A stretch of DNA of 62,599 nucleotides from Perkinsus chesapeaki. Taxonomy: Eukaryota; Perkinsozoa; Perkinsida; Perkinsidae. A program made the translations under genes and the position numbers. The notes beneath the pieces were generated by a model. The model had not been told where the DNA came from. It did no database searches and worked only from the letters and a program-made list of their open reading frames with translations. Shown here piece after piece: positions 22,063 to 31,427 of the stretch. Each line of letters opens with the position of its first letter. Within the stretch, counting starts at the first letter, position 1. Where the stretch lies: assembly GCA_013115145.1 (NCBI GenBank), contig JAAPAO010000147.1:1-62599 (forward strand). The letters run 5' to 3'.

Positions 22063-22845
22063 ATGATATCCTCTCAGAGACGCCTGAACGTCATCAATTA
22101 TACTATTAACGGTATCCTAATATGCATTGGTGTCGTCCTCATATCATTCTCTTTATACGCATTAGTCTCTAAAAGGCTTAGCCTAACACGGCACGCTTGG
22201 TTGTATGGTATTCCACCGGTTGGCGTTATATTGATACTTCTTGGTCTTCTCGGGTGTTGGGCCACTAAGAGGCGTAAGCTCGTTGTTATGGCGTACTACT
22301 GCGGCATAGCAGCACTGTTATTCGTCTTTGCCTTCATTGCTGCGCTTGGTTTTACCTTGCGTGCCTCTGATACCCATTATCTTTCAAATCTGGCACGAAG
22401 TGATCTCAACACTCTCGATAAGAGGCCCGCCAAGACCTATGCTGGCATCAGGGCATCGTATGCTGCCTTCTACACTTTAGATGGCTGCTCAGGACCCTCT
22501 TGTTCACAAGATGCCATTTGTACCAATATTCGTTGTAGTTCACCTCCGATCACGGAAGCCCTCAACTCGTGGCTGTCACCCTCCCCAATAGCCAGCTCTA
22601 CCTTCGACAAGTGTATAGCTGATGCCCTCAGTGATGAGCAGTTCGACATTGCAATCGCTGAAGGATGGTGCTCTAGTAACATCACAGTGCTCGATCTCGT
22701 CAATTACTGGACAATCGCAATTCTAACCGCTTTATGGTTCTCCGCCTTGTTCGTTCTCCTTGTTTCTACTAACAACGGTTTAATCGTCTTTTGCAGCGCG
22801 GATAGCGACGACCATTCCGAAGAGATGGATGGTGTTTACATATAA
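22063..22845 (+). CDS. Tetraspanin-like protein, copy 6 (atypical N-terminus)
   Basis: About 260 aa. It has four helices and the full loop cysteine set (GCSGPSC, AICTNIRC, DKC, GWC), but the start MISSQRRLNVINY lacks the cysteine-rich MxxCC opening of its neighbours. A CTCTCAG acceptor sits just inside the open frame (about 22073-22079), so a small upstream exon could supply the true N-terminus. The tail is acidic (DSDDHSEEMDGVYI) and ends in isoleucine. Intact, but the start is uncertain. Confidence 0.72.
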   Translation: MISSQRRLNVINYTINGILICIGVVLISFSLYALVSKRLSLTRHAWLYGIPPVGVILILLGLLGCWATKRRKLVVMAYYCGIAALLFVFAFIAALGFTLRASDTHYLSNLARSDLNTLDKRPAKTYAGIRASYAAFYTLDGCSGPSCSQDAICTNIRCSSPPITEALNSWLSPSPIASSTFDKCIADALSDEQFDIAIAEGWCSSNITVLDLVNYWTIAILTALWFSALFVLLVSTNNGLIVFCSADSDDHSEEMDGVYI

Positions 22846-22984
22846 AACCATCTACACTTTAAACTCCCCTATTCGCCATTGCGTTTTTTAAATCCATTGC
22901 TTTGGGTATACATGGTTTATTACCCTTTCGGTGCTCACCGTGGGTAAACTCCCACCGCACGACGCGAGGCTGCTGACGTAGCAT

Positions 22985-23017
22985 TGCGCATGCGTGCAAA
23001 TATTGCACGCATGCGCA
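22985..23017. repeat. GC-rich perfect 15-bp palindrome, 3-nt spacer
   Basis: TGCGCATGCGTGCAA at 22985-22999 is exactly complementary to 23003-23017, with ATA between. It sits between tetraspanin-like copies 6 and 7. Alternating purine-pyrimidine runs (TGCGCATGCG) could also favour Z-DNA. Confidence 0.88.
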
Positions 23018-23275
23018 CCGCCCCCGAGACGGGCAATGTGCATTGGTAATCATTTTCAAGGGGTCGTCTACAACTAATCCGGAAGTGAGGAAAGTGCCCC
23101 AGTGTTAATCCATTCGTTGGAGGGCAAGCGATTTTAATAGGTGCCATTTAAAAAAGCGGAGGCCTTCAGGATCTCCGAGTAACCGGATCCATGACGTTTC
23201 TACTCTTATGGATTCGCTTGTGATACTGTTGACGACTAAATGTGTTATATCTAAGTTAGCTCATTTTATTCAATA

Positions 23276-24130
23276 ATGGCCGGCTGTTGTATTGCAACCT
23301 CTAAGCTCATAAACTACTTCATCAACACTATTATATTCTTATTAGGAGCTCTGGTGACTGCTGTGGCAATCTATCTTCTGGTCTCCGATTTCAATAAGCT
23401 CCTACGAGAGTGGTGGATTTGGGTTGGCGTTGCTGCCGGCATAGTCCTTATTATTGCAGCATTGCTCGGCTGTGGTGCCACTCATAAACAGAACAGGTTC
23501 ATCCTCACAGCGTTCCTCTTCCTGGCGGGAGTTGTCTTCACCCTTCTCTGCATAACTGCAATTGCCTCCACTCTCTCATTGAGTCACGTTAAAGCTATAA
23601 GCGAGCTCAACAGCCCACAGCTTAACGCGCTCACTGGTCGCAATCAAAGCACCTACCGGTTCATTCGCCAAGCCTACGGTGAGATCTACAACACCGCCGA
23701 ATGTACCGGCGGTATTGCCACCTTCTCGAGCGGCGCACCTTCCTTCACCGCGATCCAGTGCAAGGAGTCCAATGCCATTGCCAAGACCCTTAACGGTTGG
23801 CTTAATGCCGATAGGTCTTCGGGTATCACCGCAGCTTCATTCGCCATTTGCGTTGCCCAAGCTGGCGCAGATGAAGAATTCGAAGGTGGTGTTCCCGCGG
23901 CAAACGCTTGGTGTGGAAGCAACACCACTGTTATCAAGCTAGTCGACAAATGGAGTCTAGGCATCCTCATCGCACTCTGGGTTATCACTGCATTTGTCCT
24001 CATCGTTGGCATCGCCAACTGTGTTCTTATATCCGGCAATAAGAAGAAGAAAGGTAAAGTCATAGAGAAGCCCCAAGGGGTCGTATACGGCCAACCCGCT
24101 CACGGTGGTGTCCAAGTTGTCAGGGTTTAA
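23276..24130 (+). CDS. Tetraspanin-like protein, copy 7 (two loop cysteines lost)
   Basis: A 284-aa single-exon gene opening MAGCCIATSKLINYFINT, 31 nt or so after a TTAG acceptor. TM2 ends LGCGATHKQNR. Compared with copy 8, cysteines 2 and 3 of the loop are both replaced (ECTGGIA and APSFTAIQC), leaving four. The tail is lysine-rich and ends GVQVVRV. The sequence between helices (LLREWWIWVGVAAG) matches copy 8 closely. Confidence 0.86.
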   Translation: MAGCCIATSKLINYFINTIIFLLGALVTAVAIYLLVSDFNKLLREWWIWVGVAAGIVLIIAALLGCGATHKQNRFILTAFLFLAGVVFTLLCITAIASTLSLSHVKAISELNSPQLNALTGRNQSTYRFIRQAYGEIYNTAECTGGIATFSSGAPSFTAIQCKESNAIAKTLNGWLNADRSSGITAASFAICVAQAGADEEFEGGVPAANAWCGSNTTVIKLVDKWSLGILIALWVITAFVLIVGIANCVLISGNKKKKGKVIEKPQGVVYGQPAHGGVQVVRV

Positions 24131-24351
24131 CCCTACTTACGTACTCAAGGCCTTATTTGTACTGGTCCCTCCACACCAGAGGGCCTACGCTTGCTCTTTT
24201 GTACCTTCATTACTTCCCTCTTCTCCTGCTGCAGTTATTGCGCAGCTGTTGACGGCCTGTGTGTCGTCTAGACGGACAAAGCTGCAGCGTCGAGTTCAGT
24301 TTTTATAATAAGAACGATTATCATTCATATAGCACTCGAGTTCATCCCAAA

Positions 24352-25194
24352 ATGGCAGGCTGCTGTACAGCAACTTCGAAGCTTCTCAACTATCTGGTCA
24401 TGTTCGTGGTGTTCCTTGTTGGTGCCCTTGTACTGGCCGTATCGATATATGTCCTGGCCTCCAATTTCCGTCATCTCCTAAGAGACTGGTGGCTATGGGT
24501 TGCCGTGGCCTCGGGAATAGTTATCATTATTGTATCACTTCTTGGATGCTCTGCCACTAGGAAGCAAAACCGTTGTCTCTTATCTGTCTTCCTTGTTGTA
24601 ATCGGAGCCCTCTTCGCCCTGCTCTGTGTAGCAGCGATTGCTTCCACTATCTACATGAGTAATCTCAATAGGATTGGTGATATGAACTTCAATCAGCTTA
24701 ACACACTCACAGGTTCTGATAGAGATACTTATGACTTTATAAGACAGTCGTACGGTTCCACCTACAATACGACCAAGTGTTCCGGCGGTCAGTGCCGCTT
24801 CATCGGTCCGGCTATCGCTTGCTCGGCTATCACCTGCGAGACATCTTCGAGTGTCGCTAATACTCTCAACGAGTGGCTCTCAGAGGGTCTCAAGGCTCCA
24901 GGCATTACTCAACAGTCTTTCGATACATGCGTATCATTGGCTACATCAGACACTTCCTTTGATGGTGGGCAGAGTGGTGCCAGTGCTTGGTGCGGTAGCA
25001 GCACGCGTGTGATCGGCCTTATTAACGGTTGGTCCCTCGGTATGTTGATTGGTTTATGGGTCATCACGGCATTTATATTGATCCTTTGCATTGCTAACTG
25101 TGTTCTGATATGCGGAAAGAAGAGACAACAACATCAACAAGGTGTGGTGATTGCCAAGCCCGCCGAGCACGTACAAGTCATCACTAAAGTGTAG
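24352..25194 (+). CDS. Tetraspanin-like protein, copy 8
   Basis: 280 aa from the ATG at 24352 (MAGCCTATSKLLNYLVMF); the open frame continues upstream to 24259 but that part has no paralog counterpart. Loop cysteines are KCSGGQC, IACSAITC, DTC and AWC. The tail ends VQVITKV. It is the last plus-strand copy of the array and closest to copy 7. Confidence 0.85.
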   Translation: MAGCCTATSKLLNYLVMFVVFLVGALVLAVSIYVLASNFRHLLRDWWLWVAVASGIVIIIVSLLGCSATRKQNRCLLSVFLVVIGALFALLCVAAIASTIYMSNLNRIGDMNFNQLNTLTGSDRDTYDFIRQSYGSTYNTTKCSGGQCRFIGPAIACSAITCETSSSVANTLNEWLSEGLKAPGITQQSFDTCVSLATSDTSFDGGQSGASAWCGSSTRVIGLINGWSLGMLIGLWVITAFILILCIANCVLICGKKRQQHQQGVVIAKPAEHVQVITKV

Positions 25195-26300
25195 TGTAGC
25201 CTGGCTTCTTCAAGGTCCAGTTAACTGTCTTCACCGGGTTGAAGGCTTAACACGCTTATTGCGAACAACATTAGGAGGGGTGTTTATAAGTTTATTCTTT
25301 ATCGCTGCGATAACATTACCAATATCAATTGTTTAATGCAGCTTCCGCTTTCCTATTTCGCGTTAGAGTCAGAGTAACACCAAAAATATGATGCATTACA
25401 TCCAGGCGGGACACGGCGATCCAGGCACAAGGCGCAGCGTAGTCATAACACAACGAGTACAGATTGGTCCCATAGTGAATGAGATGGGACAGTATCACTG
25501 CCGCAGTGAAGAGAGTGAGTAATAGGTAAAGTAAAAGCACAAGTGAAGTTACTCGATGGTACGACAATTGTGCGAAAGACAGGAATTGTGTGAGCTGTAT
25601 TAGTGCAGCGGTGGTGTGCCTCTCAGTAAGTATCAGATGTCCGGCGGTTTGCTAAATTGGAATGGAACATCTCCAAGTGGTCGAAAACATATTGTTAATT
25701 GTACTCGAAGGGTTGTAATATAAACCTTGATATCAAAGCGAAGTGTTATCAGACGCATCTGCCCAGAGAACACTTGAAATCCCTCAATGGATCACACACT
25801 TGTAGCCACCGCTACCGGCATAGGCGTTTCTCGAAGTTCCACATCATACACTGTTTGCTATATTACATGTACCGTATCTCACGAACCTCGCCTCAATTCT
25901 TGCAAGTTATCCATAACACAACAGGGCGGAGCAATAACGAACTTTTAGGAGTATGATCCTTGAGATCAAGTATGATCTCAGAAAAATAGAAACAGGTCTT
26001 TCGGCCAGAGTATTAGTCGACGGACTAGTACCAGAGCCGGGCTAGCCAGCCGGCCAGGCAGTGCATCACTGCTCGCTGGCCACCGAGAGGAAATGAAAAC
26101 ATCGTCAGCCTAAGCTCGAGGATGATCTATTTGATATCGTTGCACTCGTCAACGCCTTGCATCAACCTTCTTGTGAAGGCTGTGTCGAGCAGCATGGAGT
26201 GTGAAGATTTGTAACAACTACTAAGGCATGAGAATGTCCAAGAAAGGTGCCTGTCTAGATGATTGAGGGTGGAGTTACCGAAGACTTAGATCACATCTGA
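25195..26300. other. Intergenic region with no gene seen
   Basis: About 1.1 kb between the tetraspanin-like array and the secreted family. Short frames on both strands show no motif. A small dyad (TGAGATCA/TGATCTCA) lies near 25956-25980. Confidence 0.5.
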
Positions 26301-26303
26301 TTC

Positions 26304-26378
26304 AGAAAGCTTCAGAGCAGTTGGTTTTGCTTCCTCAGATGATCTGAAGACGCAAAACCAACTGCTCTGAAGCTTTCT
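26304..26378. repeat. Long hairpin, 37-bp arms, 1-nt spacer
   Basis: Arms 26304-26340 and 26342-26378 are reverse complements with two mismatches, separated by G26341. The outer arm begins AGAAAGCTTCAGAGCAGTTG. It lies just downstream of the family pseudogene at 26440-26960. Confidence 0.9.
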
Positions 26379-26439
26379 TCGAAATTGAAGAAATCGCCCC
26401 AAGCAGGGCAAGCGGCTTTACCTCTCTCTACGAGATCAT

Positions 26440-26960
26440 CTACAGTCTTACGTTAGGATAAGCAGTTAGCTTGTACTCTTCACCAGGGCCTTGGTATACC
26501 AGCGTATAGAGCATGCAATCAGTATCTCCGGAAGCACAGCCAAATCTCACGTAAACCGTATGATCGAGGTGTATATCATACTGGATCTTCACGGGTGAGT
26601 TGGTTTCTTTAATGAGGAATCTCCCGGGTACAAGAGGTAGCCATCCAGAATCATGGATCCTGTCTTTCAGGATAAGGATCGTCATGCTCTCCCCAAAAGG
26701 TCATTACCAAGTTGCCGGCGTTATTGACGTAGAAGGAGAGCAGGTCATCGTCAGTATGGCGAGGCGAGGGCACACCTTCCTAGAACGAGCCACCCAGGCT
26801 ACATGGCGCTCATCCGACCTTCCGTCAGGGGACTCATGGACAAGACCGTCATGGGGCTTTCGGGGTCCCTTAGCATAAGAAAACCTCGTAACGTTCACAA
26901 CCACAATCGATGGAGAATATACCATACCCTGTTTGAAGGATCTGGAAATAGGTTCGGCCA
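26440..26960 (-). pseudogene. Decayed copy of the secreted DYGNF family
   Basis: Minus-strand pieces in different frames match the intact copies: SDERHVAWVA and VCPRLAILT in one frame, then WLPLVPGRFL, IQYDIHLDHTVYVRFGCASG and QGPGEEYKLTAYP in another. The C-terminal 35-40 residues are missing after TAYPNVRL. No signal peptide or start is recoverable. Frame changes and loss of both ends mark it as a pseudogene. Confidence 0.8.
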
Positions 26961-27325
26961 TTTCATAAAACTAGCTCACTATCATGCACTCTACAAATGT
27001 ATTATCCGCACAGTCACGCCCATCATAGGTGTTATCTAAGATCATTTGATAAATGTTCGAGACTCATCATAACACAACAACAAGCAACGGGAGTCAAGAA
27101 TCTGTATCCAGCAGCTCTGACAAAAGCTTCGCTTAAAAACTGTGAGAGCGGACCCCGCTCAGCGGAGACTCGAGTAAAAGGATACGACAAACTGGTCTCG
27201 AGTAAGGTGTTTCGATACATAACATCAATATATATTCATTCAGATATATCATCCTTAGAATATAAAGTATAAGAGGGATCCCCAGAATATAGAGACGCCG
27301 TGGGGGTAGCTAGTATCCGGAAGTC

Positions 27326-28066
27326 TTAGAGAGGTTGTTTAAAAAGACGATCTTTTTCGTAGTTACCGAAGGCGTATACCACATCCGGAGTAGCAAAACC
27401 AGCCGTTATAAAGCTTCCGTAGAAATCGAAGTAATCAGTCCACATAGGGCAGACTGACTTGAACTTCGTAACGAGATCATCCACGGTGTTACGTCCAGGA
27501 TAAGCCGTCAACCTGTACTCTTTACCAGGGCCTTGATCTGACATAACTGAAATCTGAAATCTGACATAAACCGCGTTATCAGGATGTATATCATATTGGA
27601 TCGTCCATCTGGACATGCTTGAATTGGTCATGTATCTCCCGGGAGAAAGCGGTAACCACTCACGCTTCAGGACGACATAATTCCCTCCAAGTTGAGTTCC
27701 AAGGTCGCCATCACTATTGATGTAGAAACCGAGGAGGTCTTGAATACCGAGGTTGAGGTGAGGGCATGCCTTTTCAACACCAGTTAGCCAGGATACAAGG
27801 CGCTCATCGGAGAAATCGTCAGGGAACTCGTGCACTTGACGGACCTGTTCGGGCTCCCTCCTCAAAGGGAATGGGCCATCTTCAAAAGGCTCGCGTCCGC
27901 AGTCAATCGAGAAAACACCATAGCCATCATTGGTAGTGGTGAAGGTCATCTTTAATTGAGAGGGACCATCCGATATGTAGACGAAATTACCATAGTCGCC
28001 TGAGGGTGAGGGAGGGGGAGCGGACGAAGGCGGAGGAGGAGGGGACGAGGCTCGATTGGCTACCAT
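27326..28066 (-). CDS. Secreted-family protein, copy B (altered N-terminus)
   Basis: An intact 246-aa frame of a family with no known function. It matches the family from DYGNFVYISDGPSQLK through REWLPLSPGRYMT, IQYDIHPDNAVYVRF, QGPGKEYRLTAYPGR and the end DRLFKQPL. Two differences from copies D and E: the signal peptide is replaced by a proline/serine run (ASSPPPPPSSAPPPSPS), and about ten residues around CSSGDTGYM are deleted, removing a cysteine. Either a missing first exon supplies a signal peptide or this copy is no longer secreted. Confidence 0.65.
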   Translation of the reverse strand: MVANRASSPPPPPSSAPPPSPSGDYGNFVYISDGPSQLKMTFTTTNDGYGVFSIDCGREPFEDGPFPLRREPEQVRQVHEFPDDFSDERLVSWLTGVEKACPHLNLGIQDLLGFYINSDGDLGTQLGGNYVVLKREWLPLSPGRYMTNSSMSRWTIQYDIHPDNAVYVRFQISVMSDQGPGKEYRLTAYPGRNTVDDLVTKFKSVCPMWTDYFDFYGSFITAGFATPDVVYAFGNYEKDRLFKQPL

Positions 28067-28303
28067 TGAACCGATTGTCGTGAGGTAAGATAGGGACGTT
28101 CAGGTGACTGAGCTAGCACGTTGTCAGGCTTACTCAATAATCAAACGCGTATACTCTCTGATGGTGCTTCATTGGGGTCCACAGGTAGCCACTTCCAGTT
28201 GAATCCCACTCCTGTTGCTAACGATGTTTCAGGTCACTCGCTGTCTCGAATTCCTACATGATTTGCTTACTTTCGGGCAAAACATATATGCCCGAGGTCT
28301 ACC

Positions 28304-28976
28304 TTATAGAGTACTATCCCACTCAGGACAGACAGTTTTAAACTTCGTAATGAGGTCATCCACGGTGTTAGGTCCAGGATAAGCAGTCAACTTGTATTCC
28401 TTACCAGGGCCTTGAGATACCATATTATAGAGCATGTAGCCAGTGTCTCCGCTTTCACAGCCAAATCTAACATGAGCCGCATGATCGGGATGGATATTAT
28501 ACTTAAGAATCAACGAGGACTCAGAAACTAACAGGTACCTCCCTGGGGAAAGCGGTAACCATTCCCGCTCAAGCTTGATAAACTGGCCTCTGAGTTTAGT
28601 TTCAAGGTTACCCTCACGAGTGACGTAGAAGAAGCGGAGGTCATCAATGGCCACGGTGAGGCCAGGGCATACCTTTTCAACACCAGCTAGCCAGGCCGCT
28701 TGGCGCTCATCAGAGTGATCGCGAGGAAACGCGTGAATCTGACCACGCGGGATTCCTACAGGGTCCCTCCTCAGAATGAATGGACCAGCTTCGTAAGCTT
28801 CGCCACCGCGGTCAATCGAGAAAAAAGCCATAACCCTTGTCGGTAGCGTTGAATGTCGTCTTCATTTGAGAGGGACCATTCGACGTTTAAACGAAGTTAC
28901 CGTAGCCGGCTGGGATGGGTGAGTTTGCACCGGCAATGGAAATGACGGAAGAGAGAGCGATGAAGGATAGAGTCAT
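28304..28976 (-). pseudogene. Disrupted copy C of the secreted family
   Basis: Starts MTLSFIALSSVISIAG (a good signal peptide) at 28976. It is broken by an in-frame TAA right after YGNFV, by a one-base frame change at the T-run near 28830 (GYGFF to FFSIDRGG), and by an early stop after CPEWDSTL that drops the last 30 or so residues. The rest (EREWLPLSPGRYLL, FGCESGDTGYMLY, QGPGKEYKLTAYPG) is well conserved, so inactivation looks recent. Confidence 0.85.
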
Positions 28977-29086
28977 GAATAAAGGAGAGAGTTTGCCTGA
29001 GAGTGGAAGCATAATTGCCAAGCCTGCTAAGGAATCCGGAAGGGCCCCTGGAAGAGTTGTGTTCTTTCAGTCGTCTCCAATCCCGT

Positions 29087-29136
29087 CGAGACGAGACATT
29101 GACAGGCTGCAGGTGACGCGCCACATCGAGACGAGA
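29087..29136 (-). promoter_or_regulatory. Paired TGTCTCGTCTCG motifs upstream of copy C
   Basis: Two copies of CGAGACGAGACATT on the plus strand (near 29090 and 29125) read AATGTCTCGTCTCG toward copy C on the minus strand, 110-150 bp from its start. The same motif precedes copies D and E in their own orientation. Confidence 0.65.
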
Positions 29137-29570
29137 CATTTTCCGGCAGACGCGAGTGCGGTTACAAATTGTAACTTACAATATGGTCGATTGGTTACCA
29201 CTGAAGCAATTGCAATAAGCTAAAGATGAGACTCTCTGATGACTGAGCTAGCATCTTCAGCTAGCGACGTGTGTTTTTAGGACGACGTGTGGAGAGCAGA
29301 CGGATAAATGGTAAGAGACAAAACACGTGGCCGTCTCATGATGTGACCTTGTTTTGGAAGGACGATCGTTGAACGTCACTGTCTCCACATAAGTTAGCTG
29401 TCGAACAAAGTAAACATCTTGCGCCATCTCGCACTATAATCTAAAATGTCGAATGCGATGTACTCATGAGCATCCCACAGAGAGTACGAGACCATTGAGC
29501 CCTAATGCGGCAGCGCTGTCTCACTACTGTCGGCCATCATGCAATATCACCTCTCGGCTGCCGAGTGATG

Positions 29571-29605
29571 TCCGTCTCGGCTGCCCGGTAGTGTCTCGTC
29601 TCGGC
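29571..29605 (+). promoter_or_regulatory. TGTCTCGTCTCGG motifs upstream of copy D
   Basis: GATGTCCGTCTCGG and GTGTCTCGTCTCGG lie about 135-170 bp upstream of the copy D start, facing it. The first has one base fewer in the core. Confidence 0.62.
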
Positions 29606-29737
29606 TGGCTGGCGGGCGATATCGCATCCACGCCTAGAGAGAGACGGTTTGTAAAGCAGAACGGATTCCCCGCAGCAAAGATATCGTCGGATTATTATCA
29701 AGTCTGTGGTCCCTCAGGGAAAGTTTCCAATTCCTCT

Positions 29738-30511
29738 ATGGTTTTCTCATTCATCGCTCTCTCTTCCGTCACTTTCATCGCCGGATCAGCCTCGCCCTTC
29801 CCAGAAGATTATGGCAACTTCGTTTACACATCCAGTGGCCCCGATCCCGTAGTAGTGTCGTTTAGCGCTACTAAAGACGGGCATGGTACATTATCAATTG
29901 GTAGTGGCCAGAGAACTTACAACGACGGCCCCTTCCCTCTGGTCCGAGACCCCGAGAGTATCGAGTACGGTGCGATCTATGAACCAGTAGACGGTTACAA
30001 TGATCCTCGTCCCCAGGAATGGCTTGATGGAGCTCGGGAGATATACCCCCATCTTGACTTTCAAGATCAAGACTTCGCAAGTTTTAGCCTCGATAATGAT
30101 GGCAATCTTGAAACTGAGATTGAAGGAGAATACACCACCCTAAAGAGGGAATGGTTACCACTCTCTCCCGGGAGATACATGACGGATTCTAGCAAATCCC
30201 AATATACGATCCAGTATGATATACATCCTGATAACGCGGTTTATGTTAGATTTGGCTGTTCTTCCGGAGACACTGGTTATATGATCTATAAGCTGGTATC
30301 TCAAGGCCCTGGTAAAGAGTACAAGTTGACGGCTTATCCTGGACGCAATACTGTGGATGATCTCGTCACGAAGTTCAAAACTGTTTGCCCGGCGTCGGCT
30401 GATTCCTTCGATTTTGAAAGCGACTTCATTACGGTTGGTTTTGCTACTCCGGATATGTTATATGCTTTCGGTGACTACATCTACGACCGTCTTGTCAGGC
30501 AACCTCTCTAA
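29738..30511 (+). CDS. Secreted-family protein, copy D
   Basis: 257 aa from the ATG at 29738. The first 18 or so residues (MVFSFIALSSVTFIAGSAS) are a signal peptide. The mature part has the family blocks DYGNFVYTSSGP, DGPFPLVRDPE, REWLPLSPGRYMT, IQYDIHPDNAVYVRFGCSSG, QGPGKEYKLTAYPGRNTVDD, a second cysteine in FKTVCPA, and YAFGDYIYDRLVRQPL. No transmembrane segment or known domain is seen; the protein is probably exported. The in-frame extension back to 29453 is not conserved in copy E and includes upstream motif sequence, so I exclude it. Confidence 0.82.
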   Translation: MVFSFIALSSVTFIAGSASPFPEDYGNFVYTSSGPDPVVVSFSATKDGHGTLSIGSGQRTYNDGPFPLVRDPESIEYGAIYEPVDGYNDPRPQEWLDGAREIYPHLDFQDQDFASFSLDNDGNLETEIEGEYTTLKREWLPLSPGRYMTDSSKSQYTIQYDIHPDNAVYVRFGCSSGDTGYMIYKLVSQGPGKEYKLTAYPGRNTVDDLVTKFKTVCPASADSFDFESDFITVGFATPDMLYAFGDYIYDRLVRQPL

Positions 30512-31240
30512 ACACCGCCTATGACCCGTGGAGGGCGGCTTACTCTTCATCGAGTTTCGTCATTTAACACTTCCCCTCATTAAGTAGTTGATATTCTTTA
30601 AGACCTTGATGGGCGTAGTACGTCCGACGTACCGATGATACCGATCGGAACATCTTCTTCAAGGCTACTTTCACCGTCTTTTATATATTCGGGACTTTCC
30701 GGTATTCCTGTTGAAGCTCAATACACTCCAATTTGTTGCTATAGTTTGTTGTGTTGGTGCTCAGTTATACAGCTGTAGTCAAACGAGGGGGGCCAGTCGA
30801 TTAAGTTCCGCTAATAAGATAAGTTAATCGGAAAGTCTCTATCGAATAGGGACTGTGAGAGGTGAAGGGCTCGAGAATTACCTTTGAAGATTTTCCGAGT
30901 CTCTAACTCCACAAAAAGAATCTTTTTAAAAGAATGTCGGAATCCTTCCTACTTGATAATTTGGGCACCTTATAGCGCAATCAAGCAATGCAGGAAAGTG
31001 AACAGTCAAGCAGAATAATGCCGCTTCTCCCGCAGTCTTTCGTCTTCGACTCGGTTCATTAGAAGATCTTGTAAGCGAGCCACGATCTTCTTAGTGGGAC
31101 TTCCACGGTGGGAGCTATACCTCGATGATATGTCTATTTCAGACATCTGTTTCACATCACTACTGCGAAAATATCGCAAAAAGTGGTCCCATGCTTTAGC
31201 CTCCGTTGGGGGTCCTCCGCTATGGCGCTTGATAGATCAA
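30512..31240. other. Intergenic region between copies D and E
   Basis: No gene seen. The first 150 bp resemble the sequence downstream of copy E (an ATTCTT...AAGACC...GATGG string after each stop), consistent with duplicated 3' flanks. Confidence 0.5.
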
Positions 31241-31256
31241 TGTCTCGTCTCGGCGT
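31241..31256 (+). promoter_or_regulatory. TGTCTCGTCTCGG motif upstream of copy E
   Basis: AATGTCTCGTCTCGGC lies about 175-190 bp upstream of the copy E start, in the same orientation as the gene. Confidence 0.65.
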
Positions 31257-31427
31257 CACCCCGAGGCTATGTCACGTCTAGGGCAGCTTGGAGACGCCTT
31301 AATCGCCACAGACTTTTCAGCGATAAGAAATGGAAAAATGTCTTTTGGGCTTGGACCGAGTTTAGTGGTCTTGCTAACTATCTCAGTTCATACTAGTTTG
31401 CTCAGGTATATTTTTTATACTCCTTCG

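Noticed and set aside
29453-29737. N-terminal extension of secreted copy D
   Set aside because: It includes the upstream TGTCTCGTCTCGG motifs and is not conserved; the signal peptide begins at 29738.
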